IMG/VR virus record: IMGVR_UViG_3300046318_000520
Span: 62,001-126,000 of that record
Source of the DNA: a virus
DNA: 64,000 bases
Direction: 5' to 3' (one strand)
The notes below the pieces were generated by a model. It had not been told where the DNA came from and did not search any database. It was given only the letters and a program-made list of their open reading frames with translations. Within the stretch, counting starts at the first letter, position 1. Every line of letters begins with the position of its first letter. This document shows positions 54,018 to 62,729 of the stretch, piece by piece. The translations under genes were made by a program, and so were the position numbers.

Positions 54018-56771
54018 ATGCAGATATATAATGCCATGGATCTCAAGGCTGGTAAAAAGGCCGAATATACAAAGATGGGTACTCTTACCCAGCCTATTCA
54101 ATTTCTTCCTGAAAAGGAGAAAAACGAGGAATGGCGTTCTCATAATCTTGACTGGTTAGAGTTTCAGGGTATGAAACAGCTCAGGCGCAATGCCCGCAGG
54201 CTGATGAAGAATTACAAGCTTGCAAAAGGTATTATAGATAAGACCGACTATATAGTGGAGGATAATAACGAGACTGCAGAGCTGATTGATATACTTACCA
54301 AAGAAGATCAATCTGCTTTAGAGCTAAAGTTCTATCCCATTATTCCCAATGTCGTAAACGTGCTGTGCAATGAGTTTTCTAAAAGAAGCTCACGGATCAT
54401 GTTTAGGGCAGTGGATGACATTTCTTACCAGGAAATGCTGGAGGAAAAAAGAGCCATGATAGAGGACGTGTTGGTTCGGCAGGCTGAACAAAAGATCATG
54501 ATGAAGATCATGGAGCAGGGAATGGACTTTGAATCTGAGGAAGCTCAGCAAATGATGAGCCCTGAGAACATCCGCAGTCTTCCTGAAATTGAGCAGTTCT
54601 TTAAAAAGGATTATAGAAGCCTTATAGAAGAGTGGGCCACCCATCAGATGATCATAGACAATGAAAGGTTCAGGATGGAAGAGCTTGAGGAGCAGGGTTT
54701 TCGGGACATGCTTATTACAGACAGGGAATTTTGGCACTTTGATCTTAAAGAAGATGACTATGAAATAGAGCTGTGGAACCCGCTGTTGACTTTCTATCAT
54801 AAATCTCCTGATGTCCGCTATATTTCCCAGGGTAATTGGGTGGGTAAGATGGACATGATGAGCGTCAGTGATGTCATTGACAAGTACGGCTGGATGATGA
54901 ACCAGGATCAGCTTGAAGCATTGGAGGCCATATATCCGGTACGTTCTGCTGGTTATGCCGTACAAGGTTACCAGAATGACGGATCTTATTATGATGCAAC
55001 CAAATCTCATGAATGGAACACACAGATGCCATCTTTGGCTTATCGTCAGTACATGAGCGTCTATGATGGAAAGTTTGGTACCGGTGATGTTGTTGAATGG
55101 ATCCTCTCAGATTCAGAAGACTTGCAGGACTTTGGAAAGTCTCATATGCTCAGGGCCACAACTGTATATTGGAAGAGCCAGCGTAAAGTCGGACACCTTA
55201 CTAAGATTACAGAAGAAGGAGAAATAATCCAGGATATTATTTCCGAGCAGTACAAAATAACAGACAAGCCAATGTATAATACGGCTGTCTATAAAGATAA
55301 ATCAAAAGACAATCTGCTTTTTGGTGAGCACATTGACTGGATCTGGATTAATGAGGTGTGGGGAGGAATTAAGATTGGACCTAACCGCCCTGCTTTCTGG
55401 GGACAAAACAACCCCGGGGGCATCAACCCAATATATCTTGGTCTGAACGGGGGAAAGCCCGGACGTATTCCTTTTCAGTTTAAAGGGGATAGCACACTTT
55501 ATGGATGTAAACTTCCTGTAGAAGGTGCCGTGTTCGGGGATAGAAACACCCGTTCAGTATCTCTTGTAGATACGATGAAGCCTTTTCAAATAGGCTATAA
55601 CATTGTTAATAATCAGATAGCTGATATCCTGGTAGATGAACTGGGAACCGTAATCATGCTGGACCAGAACGCTTTACCACGTCACTCCATGGGAGAAGAC
55701 TGGGGTAAAAATAACCTGGCCAATGCTTACGTAGCCATGAAGAATTTCCAGATGTTACCCCTTGACACATCCATCACCAACACTGAGAACGCCCTGAACT
55801 TTCAGCACTATCAAGTCTTAAACCTGGAACAAACCAATCGTTTGTTATCCAGGGTAAACCTTGCAGGTTACTTTAAGAACCAGGCCTTTGAGGTGATTGG
55901 TCTGAATCCTCAGCGGATGGGTCAGCAGATTGCCCAGCAACAGACTGCCACCGGAGTGGAACAGGCTGTCAGTGCCTCATATGCACAAACCGAGCAGTAT
56001 TTTATACAGCACTCTGATAACCTGATGCCGCGTGTACACCAGATGCGTACTGACCTGGCCCAATACTACCATTCCACAAAACCAAGCGTACGCCTGCAGT
56101 ATATCACCCGTGAGGATGAAAAGGTGAATTTTCAAATGAACGGAACGGATCTACTGATGCGTGACTTTAATATATTCTGCACCACTAAGACAAACTCACG
56201 CTCTATTATGGAGCAGCTTAGGGGACTGGCTCTGAATAACAACACAACAGGTGCTTCCATATTTGACCTTGGAAATATTATAAAAGCAGAGTCCATTGCA
56301 GAACTTACCGGCGTGCTTAAAAGTGCAGAAGAAAAAAGCAATGCACAGAAGCAGGCTGAAATGCAGCAGCAGCAACAAATGCAGCAGGAGCTGCTGGAAT
56401 CCCAGGAGCGTCAAAAACAAATGGATCTTCAGTTTAGAGCAGAACAATCTGATCTTGACAGGCAAACCCAGATTACTGTGGCTGAAATTAGGTCCGCAGG
56501 GTATGGTGCCCAGTCTGATGTTAATCAAAATCAGATGAGTGATTACCAGGATGCCATAGCTGACATCCGTAAACAGGACCAGTACCAGGATGCAATGAAT
56601 TTTAAACGTGAGCAAGAGGTAAATAAAAACAGTACCAACCAATCTAAGCTCAACCTGGATCGTGAAAAACTTCAAACACAGCGTGACATAGCAGACAAAC
56701 AACTGCAGATTGCCAGGGAGAATAAGAACAAATATGACGTTTCCAACAGCTCTTCCAAGAAATCTAAATAA
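54018..56771 (+). CDS. Portal protein, crAss-like type
   Basis: A 917-residue portal that forms the dodecameric vertex ring. The N-terminal region (NYKLAKGIIDKTDYI) and the middle part (DWIWINEVWGGIKIG, NIVNNQIADILVDELG) fit crAss-like portals. The C-terminus is a long Gln-rich coiled-coil tail (EMQQQQQMQQELLE, then RQTQITVAEIRSAGYG). Such tails are common in this family. Identity is supported by size, position after terminase and before scaffold/capsid. No alternative is likely. Confidence 0.8.
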   Translation: MQIYNAMDLKAGKKAEYTKMGTLTQPIQFLPEKEKNEEWRSHNLDWLEFQGMKQLRRNARRLMKNYKLAKGIIDKTDYIVEDNNETAELIDILTKEDQSALELKFYPIIPNVVNVLCNEFSKRSSRIMFRAVDDISYQEMLEEKRAMIEDVLVRQAEQKIMMKIMEQGMDFESEEAQQMMSPENIRSLPEIEQFFKKDYRSLIEEWATHQMIIDNERFRMEELEEQGFRDMLITDREFWHFDLKEDDYEIELWNPLLTFYHKSPDVRYISQGNWVGKMDMMSVSDVIDKYGWMMNQDQLEALEAIYPVRSAGYAVQGYQNDGSYYDATKSHEWNTQMPSLAYRQYMSVYDGKFGTGDVVEWILSDSEDLQDFGKSHMLRATTVYWKSQRKVGHLTKITEEGEIIQDIISEQYKITDKPMYNTAVYKDKSKDNLLFGEHIDWIWINEVWGGIKIGPNRPAFWGQNNPGGINPIYLGLNGGKPGRIPFQFKGDSTLYGCKLPVEGAVFGDRNTRSVSLVDTMKPFQIGYNIVNNQIADILVDELGTVIMLDQNALPRHSMGEDWGKNNLANAYVAMKNFQMLPLDTSITNTENALNFQHYQVLNLEQTNRLLSRVNLAGYFKNQAFEVIGLNPQRMGQQIAQQQTATGVEQAVSASYAQTEQYFIQHSDNLMPRVHQMRTDLAQYYHSTKPSVRLQYITREDEKVNFQMNGTDLLMRDFNIFCTTKTNSRSIMEQLRGLALNNNTTGASIFDLGNIIKAESIAELTGVLKSAEEKSNAQKQAEMQQQQQMQQELLESQERQKQMDLQFRAEQSDLDRQTQITVAEIRSAGYGAQSDVNQNQMSDYQDAIADIRKQDQYQDAMNFKREQEVNKNSTNQSKLNLDREKLQTQRDIADKQLQIARENKNKYDVSNSSSKKSK

Positions 56772-56840
56772 TTATAGCTCTATAATCCGCACGTTAGGTC
56801 TCTTTTAGTTCTACATTTTAAATTTTTAGAGTTTAAAGTT

Positions 56841-56858
56841 GTATATTATTTATGTAGA
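56841..56858 (+). promoter_or_regulatory. Diverged promoter block upstream of capsid genes
   Basis: GTATATTATTTATGTAGA resembles the 17-nt block with altered spacing and shares upstream GAGTTTAAA with the 44366 copy. It is 25 nt before the scaffold-like gene, so capsid genes may have their own promoter. Confidence 0.55.
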
Positions 56859-56883
56859 GCTACACCAAAAAAACCAATAAGTT

Positions 56884-58128
56884 ATGGAAAACAACCCCAC
56901 TAGTGTACAAACTTCTGTACAAACAGTAGACCTTGATATAGACAGCTGGTTAGGAGCCCCCGGTGCAGAGAGTGTTGTAACACCCACTGAACCTGAAAAG
57001 TTAAAAGCTAACATCTTTTCACAGGGAAAAACAGACATGAGTTTTCTGGATGATGCAGATGAAGTAATTGATGACAAAGAAGACAAAGTTTCCCGTGAAA
57101 CGTCTCTAACCAAAGAACAAACAGCTGATCTTTTAAATAATCTGGATGATGAGGATGAGACCAAAGGTAAACCAGGACGTCCCAAAACAGAAAAATCAGG
57201 ATTAGTTGAGTTTCTTAAAAAAAGAATAGAGTCAAAGGACATGTTTGCCTTTGATGACTATGATGAAAATACACAAGATCTGGGAGATTACCTGGGCACG
57301 TTGTCTGAAAAAGATATAGATGAACTCTGGCAGGCCAACATGGATAACATGAAGCAAGAAGTTGCGGCCAAGACACCTAAAGAGTTTTTTGAATCCCTTC
57401 CGGATGAATTGCAATATGCTGCTAAATATGTAGCAGACGGTGGTCAGGATCTAAAAGGATTATTCCAGGCTCTTGCCCGTGTTGAACAGGTACGAGAGCT
57501 TGATCCTACAGAAGAGAACGACCAGGAAAATATTGTAAGATCTTATCTCAGTGCCACAGGTTTTGGAAACGCTGAAGAAATAGATGAAGAGTTGACTACG
57601 TGGAAAGACCTGGGAGTGCTTGAAAAAAAGGCCAAGCAGTTCAAACCCAAACTGGACCAGATGCAGGAAGAGATTGTTCAATCTCAGTTGCAGGATCAGG
57701 AAGCCAGAAAAGAACAACAGCAGGAAGCTGCTGATGCATATATAAAAAACGTATTTGAAGCCCTTCGTCCAGCTGAGATTAACGGTCTTAAACTGGATAA
57801 AAAAACACAGGCCCAGCTTTATTCTGGTCTTGTTCAGCCTCAATACCCTTCCATTAGCGGACGCCCAACAAACCTATTGGGACATCTTTTAGAGAAGTAC
57901 CAGTTTGTTGAACCCAACTACCCGCTTATTGCAGAAGCCCTTTGGTTATTGTCTAATCCTGACGAGTACCGTCAAAACCTGACAAAGCAAGGAAAAACCC
58001 AGGCTGTTGAACAAACTGTAAGACAGTTAAAAACAGAGCAGAGTCGTAAAACGGTAAGTACCTATAACGATGATGACGAACCAAAATCCAGAAAAATAGC
58101 CAGACCTCAGAATATTTTTAAAAGATAA
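56884..58128 (+). CDS. Scaffold-like/head-assembly protein
   Basis: A 414-residue acidic protein between portal and major capsid protein. It has a disordered N-terminal part with KLKANIFSQGK and a long helical Glu/Lys-rich middle (KPKLDQMQEEIVQSQLQDQEARKE split by Gln) with coiled-coil character. Location and composition are those of phage scaffolds, which are removed before DNA packaging. The sequence family is not certain. Confidence 0.65.
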   Translation: MENNPTSVQTSVQTVDLDIDSWLGAPGAESVVTPTEPEKLKANIFSQGKTDMSFLDDADEVIDDKEDKVSRETSLTKEQTADLLNNLDDEDETKGKPGRPKTEKSGLVEFLKKRIESKDMFAFDDYDENTQDLGDYLGTLSEKDIDELWQANMDNMKQEVAAKTPKEFFESLPDELQYAAKYVADGGQDLKGLFQALARVEQVRELDPTEENDQENIVRSYLSATGFGNAEEIDEELTTWKDLGVLEKKAKQFKPKLDQMQEEIVQSQLQDQEARKEQQQEAADAYIKNVFEALRPAEINGLKLDKKTQAQLYSGLVQPQYPSISGRPTNLLGHLLEKYQFVEPNYPLIAEALWLLSNPDEYRQNLTKQGKTQAVEQTVRQLKTEQSRKTVSTYNDDDEPKSRKIARPQNIFKR

Positions 58129-58164
58129 TTTTTTTCAATCCTAACCCTATAAAACAAAAGCCTC

Positions 58165-59784
58165 ATGGCAACACCAGTTTTAAACAATGGTATATTTCTA
58201 CGGGATACCAGCTATCAAACTAGCTCACACGTAGACTCTTACCACCTTTCTAATCTGCTTAAATCAGCAGAACCAACTGACCTCGGTCCGGTTGATCTGT
58301 GGGCTATGGCACAAAAGGTTGAAATGCCTTTGTATCAAATGTCTTCTTTTGGCGGAAAGAACGTTATCAGTGTAGATAACGCACGTGGAGAGTACAAGTG
58401 GCAGATTCCAGTTACACAGGATCTTCCTTACATCACAGAAGACATTGAATCAGCTAACTCTACAAAGGGTATTGATGGTCAGTCTTTCAAAATTAAATTA
58501 AACAAGCGTTCATTTGGCCATGGTGATATCATCACCTATGACAAGTACAACGGAGTTGAAATGTACATCGTAGCAGACGATATTATCCCTGCCGGTGATG
58601 GTTTCATCTACACTGTGCAGCTTGTTAACAACGACAGCACTAAGTTCCTGGACAGCAAGTATGTTCGTCAGGGTACTAAGATGTTCCGTAAAGGTTCTGC
58701 TCGTGGAGAGTACGGAGAGAAATTCTCTGATCTTGGTAATGTAAGTGCAGGTTTCCGTGAATTCTACAACTATGTTGGAGGTGCTGAAGCTCACGTTCAC
58801 TATTCTATCTCTAGTCGTGCAGACTTGATGATGAAAGGTGGAATGAAAGCTGATGGAACTGTTCCTGTAGTTGAGATGTGGAGAAACTTTGACAAGAACA
58901 TTGATCCTTCTGTTTCCAGCATGGAATCTATGGCTGACAAAATGGGTAAGGACTATGTAAAGAAAGCCTACCAGTCTGGCCAGTTGACACGTTCTTTCTT
59001 GACTACACTTGAGGCAGCTCATTTGACCAAGATTGCTAATGACATTGAAACCTACCTCATGTGGGGACAAGGTGGAAAGGTTAAGCAAGATGGTCCAGAT
59101 GATATCCGTTTGTCAGTGGGTCTTTGGAAGCAGCTTGATAACTCTTTCAAACGCATCTACAATAAGTCTTCTTTCAACTTGGATCTTTTCAAATCTGAAA
59201 TCTTCAACTTCTTCAACGGAAAGGTTGAGTTCCAGGGACCAGATCCTAAGCGTCAGCTGGTTGTACAAACCGGTTTGGGTGGAATGAAACTTATCAACGA
59301 AGCCATTAAGAAAGAAGCTATCAACTCTGGTCTTGTTATCAACGCCTCTGAGGTTGGTGCAATCACCGGAAAAGGTATGGATCTTAACTTTGGTTTTGCT
59401 TACACTCAATACGTAATTCCGTTCTTGGCTAACGTTAAGTTTGTCTTGAACCCTGCGTTTGACAACATTCACACCAATGATATTGAGAACCCAATCATTG
59501 ATGGTTTCCCATTGTCTTCTTACAACTTCATCATTTTTGATATCACTGAGAACACTAACGACAACATCTACTTGTTGAAGCTTTCTTGGGATAATCAATT
59601 GAAATGGTTCTATCAGAACGGTACCATGGACTACATGGGACGTACTCAAGGTTTCCAGTCTTCTGGCAACTTCAATGGTTACAGAGTATTCATGACACAA
59701 ACAATGCCTGCAGTATGGGTTAAAGATCCTACTAAAGTATTAAAGATCGTTATGCGTAACCCTGTTACTGGTGGATCATTCTAA
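58165..59784 (+). CDS. Major capsid protein
   Basis: A 539-residue capsid protein. It starts MATPVLNNGIFLRDTSYQTS and has Gly/Asn/Thr-rich strands (GPVDLWAMAQKVEMPLYQM and SVDNARGEYKWQIP), consistent with an HK97-like fold of the crAss-like kind. Position after a scaffold-like gene and before a terminator support the role. The codon use is strongly biased to GGT, GCT and AAC-type codons, unlike upstream genes, as in highly expressed proteins. Fold assignment is from context and composition. Confidence 0.78.
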   Translation: MATPVLNNGIFLRDTSYQTSSHVDSYHLSNLLKSAEPTDLGPVDLWAMAQKVEMPLYQMSSFGGKNVISVDNARGEYKWQIPVTQDLPYITEDIESANSTKGIDGQSFKIKLNKRSFGHGDIITYDKYNGVEMYIVADDIIPAGDGFIYTVQLVNNDSTKFLDSKYVRQGTKMFRKGSARGEYGEKFSDLGNVSAGFREFYNYVGGAEAHVHYSISSRADLMMKGGMKADGTVPVVEMWRNFDKNIDPSVSSMESMADKMGKDYVKKAYQSGQLTRSFLTTLEAAHLTKIANDIETYLMWGQGGKVKQDGPDDIRLSVGLWKQLDNSFKRIYNKSSFNLDLFKSEIFNFFNGKVEFQGPDPKRQLVVQTGLGGMKLINEAIKKEAINSGLVINASEVGAITGKGMDLNFGFAYTQYVIPFLANVKFVLNPAFDNIHTNDIENPIIDGFPLSSYNFIIFDITENTNDNIYLLKLSWDNQLKWFYQNGTMDYMGRTQGFQSSGNFNGYRVFMTQTMPAVWVKDPTKVLKIVMRNPVTGGSF

Positions 59785-59790
59785 ATAATA

Positions 59791-59853
59791 GTCAGTAGGC
59801 AAGGAGCCCCGTAAGGCTTCTTGCACACTTACTGACCTATAGTCTTTCTTTTT
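59791..59853 (+). terminator. Terminator after the major capsid gene
   Basis: GTCAGTA pairs with TACTGAC and inside it GCAAGGAGCC pairs with GGCTTCTTGC with one G-U pair (59791-59836). It is followed by CTATAGTCTTTCTTTTTAC. Strong terminator for the capsid transcript. Confidence 0.88.
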
Positions 59854-59869
59854 ACTTTAAAATGTTCCT

Positions 59870-60052
59870 ATGAAATTAATCTTTGGTAATTCCCCTATCA
59901 CTTCAATTTTAGGTTACCTCATTGCCGGTCTGGTGGTTATTGAACAATCACTTGTTGCCGGAGAAACAAACTGGGTCTCTATTGGTGTTGCTGTATTAAC
60001 TGCCTTGTTGGGCCGTAAAGCAGCTGATGCTGAAAAAGTAGAGAAACTTTAA
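59870..60052 (+). CDS. Small membrane protein
   Basis: A 60-residue protein with one or two hydrophobic stretches (SILGYLIAGLVVIEQSLVA and GVAVLTALLGRKAA) and a Lys/Glu C-terminus. A holin-like or membrane-associated virion protein is possible. It follows the capsid terminator. No certain family. Confidence 0.55.
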   Translation: MKLIFGNSPITSILGYLIAGLVVIEQSLVAGETNWVSIGVAVLTALLGRKAADAEKVEKL

Positions 60053-60219
60053 ATCAGTAACAGTACTCAGAACGGATAGCTGCCACCGGTATTGCACCGG
60101 ATAACACCCGTACCAGTCTGAGTCATTTTCCTCTCCCGGAATAGTATTCCAGGACGCCTGTCGGGATTGTACCCTTCTTGAGAGCTTACCACTCTGACAG
60201 GCACAACACATAATAAGTT
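60053..60219 (+). other. Noncoding stretch with two branched folds
   Basis: No gene. CTCAGA/TCTGAG (60066-60122) encloses CCGGT-ATTGC-ACCGG. GCCTGTC/GACAGGC (60156-60202) encloses AGAG-CTTACCA-CTCT and a short GGG/CCC hairpin, forming a three-way junction. GGAAT-AGT-ATTCC lies between them. Arm sizes resemble tRNA acceptor and T-arms, but no anticodon arm is present. Strand is taken from the flanking genes. Confidence 0.4.
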
Positions 60220-60456
60220 ATGAGCAACAAAGTACGCATTGGCAGAATGGTCAAAATTGACAACAAGAATAAGAAGAAGTTCTCTACTGAGGCTCCTGTC
60301 TATTTTGCCGTGATGGTCAAGTATAAAGTTGACGGTGTGGATAAGGTCAGGAACCTTTTGTTCACTGACTGGGAAATGGAACGTGCAGCCGTGAGAGCTG
60401 ACAAGAACCCGGAAGACCTGCTTATACAAAGCGGTATTTCCAAGATCATTGATTAA
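60220..60456 (+). CDS. Small hypothetical virion-region protein
   Basis: A 78-residue protein (MSNKVRIGRMVKIDNKNKKKF) with a basic beta-rich N-terminal half and a helical C-terminal half (WEMERAAVRADKNPEDLLIQ). It lies in the structural gene block. Function unknown. Confidence 0.6.
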   Translation: MSNKVRIGRMVKIDNKNKKKFSTEAPVYFAVMVKYKVDGVDKVRNLLFTDWEMERAAVRADKNPEDLLIQSGISKIID

Positions 60457-60458
60457 GT

Positions 60459-60475
60459 AGTTCGGAAATCCCGAA
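60459..60475 (+). other. Short hairpin between 60456 and 60504 starts
   Basis: GTTCGG-AAATC-CCGAAC is a 6-bp hairpin between the stop at 60456 and the next ATG codons. It ends one nt before an in-frame ATG at 60477, so the later ATG at 60504 is the more accessible start. Confidence 0.5.
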
Positions 60476-60503
60476 CATGTTTATAAAACCAAAAAACCAA
60501 ACC

Positions 60504-61517
60504 ATGAGTGTAACCATTGTGGAGAAGTACCCACAGAACAAACGTTCAACCATTGCCATCCGACCCTACTTTGATCCTGTTGTAGATAACATGGGACTGC
60601 AGAAATACGGATTGAGTCTTTTTGACGGAGCCTTTCATGAAGAGCAGCTTGCATGCTTAGAGATCAACGGTATCAAAAGATATCTTACCGGTCTCAATGA
60701 ATTTTCCCCTGATATAAAAGACCTGCCAGCAGATGAGCAGGAAGCTAAGGTAAAACAGATCCGTATTGTTATAGCCCAGTTGGAAAAAGAACTGGCGGCC
60801 AACGTAGTGGATCCTAAAGATGAGATGTTCTGGAATAAACTCAAGTTGCTCAAACCAGACAACTTTGATTTCTGGGACAAGATAAAGATTAGGTGCGGTA
60901 ACGAGCCTGTATACCTGGAGCCTGACAAAGATCCTTATGATCTGATCAGACTCTACGCTATAGAATCAGGTGGATTTTCCATCATTGCCAAGTCCTTGGA
61001 AGAAGCCAGGCGTATGTCGGTTCCTCCTAAGTTCTACCTGGACAAACTGGAAGAAACTGCATCTATACAAACAGAAGTAAAGAAACTTCGTAACAAGGCA
61101 CTTGCTGAACTACAGAAGTTGTTTGATAAGAACCAGAATAAGCTGCTCTATGTAGCCAAGGTGCTGGATCCCAATTCAGCCCAGTACAGGAAGAGTACAC
61201 CAAACGATATCATCTATGACAACATGGATAAATATATCAACGGTGACCTGGTGGAAAAAGACAAACGTAAAACCGCTCAGAGATTCTTGGATGCTTCAGG
61301 ACTAGACATGGAAAGTTTAAAAATCAGGGCCATGGTAAAGGACAGTTCATACTACAAGTTCATTGCTACTAAGTCAGATGGTTTTATCTATCACATGGAA
61401 ACAGGTACAATGCTGGGACGTACTCCTTCAGACATTGCAGAATACCTGAAAAATCCGCTTAACGAAGAGATTCTTATCAACCTTACTAAGAAGGTAGAGC
61501 AATATTGGAATCAGTAA
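60504..61517 (+). CDS. Structural-region protein of unknown role
   Basis: A 337-residue protein; ATG at 60504 is preferred (an in-frame ATG at 60477 directly abuts a hairpin). It is soluble and charged, with a helical middle (LDKLEETASIQTEVKKLRNK then ALAELQKLFDKNQNKLLYV) and a C-terminal FIYHMETGTMLGRTPSDIAEYLKNP. Its place among capsid and connector genes suggests a virion or assembly protein. No family recognised. Confidence 0.6.
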   Translation: MSVTIVEKYPQNKRSTIAIRPYFDPVVDNMGLQKYGLSLFDGAFHEEQLACLEINGIKRYLTGLNEFSPDIKDLPADEQEAKVKQIRIVIAQLEKELAANVVDPKDEMFWNKLKLLKPDNFDFWDKIKIRCGNEPVYLEPDKDPYDLIRLYAIESGGFSIIAKSLEEARRMSVPPKFYLDKLEETASIQTEVKKLRNKALAELQKLFDKNQNKLLYVAKVLDPNSAQYRKSTPNDIIYDNMDKYINGDLVEKDKRKTAQRFLDASGLDMESLKIRAMVKDSSYYKFIATKSDGFIYHMETGTMLGRTPSDIAEYLKNPLNEEILINLTKKVEQYWNQ

Positions 61518-61524
61518 AAACAGT

Positions 61525-61559
61525 ACCCGGGATGCTTCCCGTCAGAACAGCACCCGGGT
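61525..61559 (+). other. GC-rich hairpin between structural genes
   Basis: ACCCGGG (61525-61531) pairs with CCCGGGT (61553-61559) around a 21-nt loop. It lies in the gap between the 61517 stop and the 61573 start. The CCCGGG arms are themselves palindromic. It may limit read-through or stabilise the mRNA. Confidence 0.45.
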
Positions 61560-61572
61560 CATTATATAATTC

Positions 61573-62274
61573 ATGAACAACAACCTCTTACAAATTAAAA
61601 TTAAACAGCGGTTGAATAAACTGGCTTCTTTTGATTATGATAATCTTGAGTGCTGGATGGTCCAGGAAGCTTTTAATAAAGCTCAGATAGAATGGGCCAG
61701 AAGACACATCTACGGGATGAACATACGCAAGGAAGGAGCAGAGCAATCAAGCGGTCTGATAGATGATCTTCAGAAACTTCTTATACAGAAGCTAATGACA
61801 TCATCCAAGAAAGACAAGTTCTTTGAGTCAGAGTTTTTGCCAGCTGATTATTTGCACTTTGTACGGGTTGATGTAAAAGCAAAAGCTGACTGTTGCCCCG
61901 AAAGAGATATGACAGTCTATGAAACAGAAGAGGCCAATGTAGGCGTTCTGTTAAGAGATTCTAACAGGGAACCCAATTTTGAATGGGCAGAGACTTTTGT
62001 AACCCTGGTTGGAAACAGGCTGAGGGTGTATACCGAAAACAAGTTTGACGTAACACAAACCAGCCTTACATACTACCGTCTTCCCAAGCAGGTCCAGTTT
62101 CTGGGATGCACCAATCCTTCTACGGGAACAGCCTATACAGCTGCCCAGGATTGTGAATTCACAGACGACATAGCCGAGATACTTGTAGATGAAGCAGCAG
62201 CCATCCTTGCAGGTGATATAGAGAGCATGAACCAATACCAGAGAGAAACGCAAAATGCACAAAGAAATAGCTAA
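61573..62274 (+). CDS. Head-tail connector/ring protein candidate
   Basis: A 233-residue protein. The N-terminal half is helical (IKQRLNKLASFDYDNLECWM, EWARRHIYGMNIRKEG) and the C-terminal half is strand-rich with an ESMNQYQRETQNAQRNS tail. Its position after capsid genes and overlap with the next gene by 1 nt fit a portal-proximal ring protein of the crAss-like phages. Sequence support is weak. Confidence 0.5.
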   Translation: MNNNLLQIKIKQRLNKLASFDYDNLECWMVQEAFNKAQIEWARRHIYGMNIRKEGAEQSSGLIDDLQKLLIQKLMTSSKKDKFFESEFLPADYLHFVRVDVKAKADCCPERDMTVYETEEANVGVLLRDSNREPNFEWAETFVTLVGNRLRVYTENKFDVTQTSLTYYRLPKQVQFLGCTNPSTGTAYTAAQDCEFTDDIAEILVDEAAAILAGDIESMNQYQRETQNAQRNS

Positions 62275-62690
62275 TGGCACTAACTAAAATACCAAGACCT
62301 GGTCCAATGGGGCCGTGTACGGAGACAGCAAACTTGCTTGCTCATGCCCAAGGTATGATAACAAGCTTGCATCAGCTTCACCTAAAAGTTTCAGGACCTG
62401 GATCTTTTGCTGCTCATAAAGCCCTTAATGAGTTTTATGACGGCATGCCGGATCTGGTAGACGCAGTAGCAGAACAATACCAGGGAGCTCGTGAAAAAAT
62501 CCTGGATATTCCTGCACCTGCACCATATAAATGTGGATCTGTACCAGAAGCCCTGGCCCATTTAAAAGAGTTGTATAACGAGATTCAAGAGCTGCAAAAA
62601 ATCATGCCGTTCTCTGAGATAGTTAATCAGCTAGATGAGATGAAAAGTCTTATAGCCTCTACCAAGTATAAACTCATGTTCTTACAATAA
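62274..62690 (+). CDS. Small structural-region protein
   Basis: A 138-residue helical protein coupled by a TAATG overlap with the previous gene. It has TANLLAHAQGMITSLHQLHL, LVDAVAEQYQGAREKILDI and NQLDEMKSLIASTKYKL, all helical. Probably a connector or neck component. Function is not recognised. Confidence 0.5.
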   Translation: MALTKIPRPGPMGPCTETANLLAHAQGMITSLHQLHLKVSGPGSFAAHKALNEFYDGMPDLVDAVAEQYQGAREKILDIPAPAPYKCGSVPEALAHLKELYNEIQELQKIMPFSEIVNQLDEMKSLIASTKYKLMFLQ

Positions 62691-62729
62691 CAAAATATTT
62701 ATTTTTTATAACCCTTAAATTGAAACATC

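Noticed and set aside
54390-55010. 206-codon minus-strand ORF inside the portal gene
   Set aside because: Antisense shadow of the portal; composition is Leu/His/Ile-rich as typical for such shadows.
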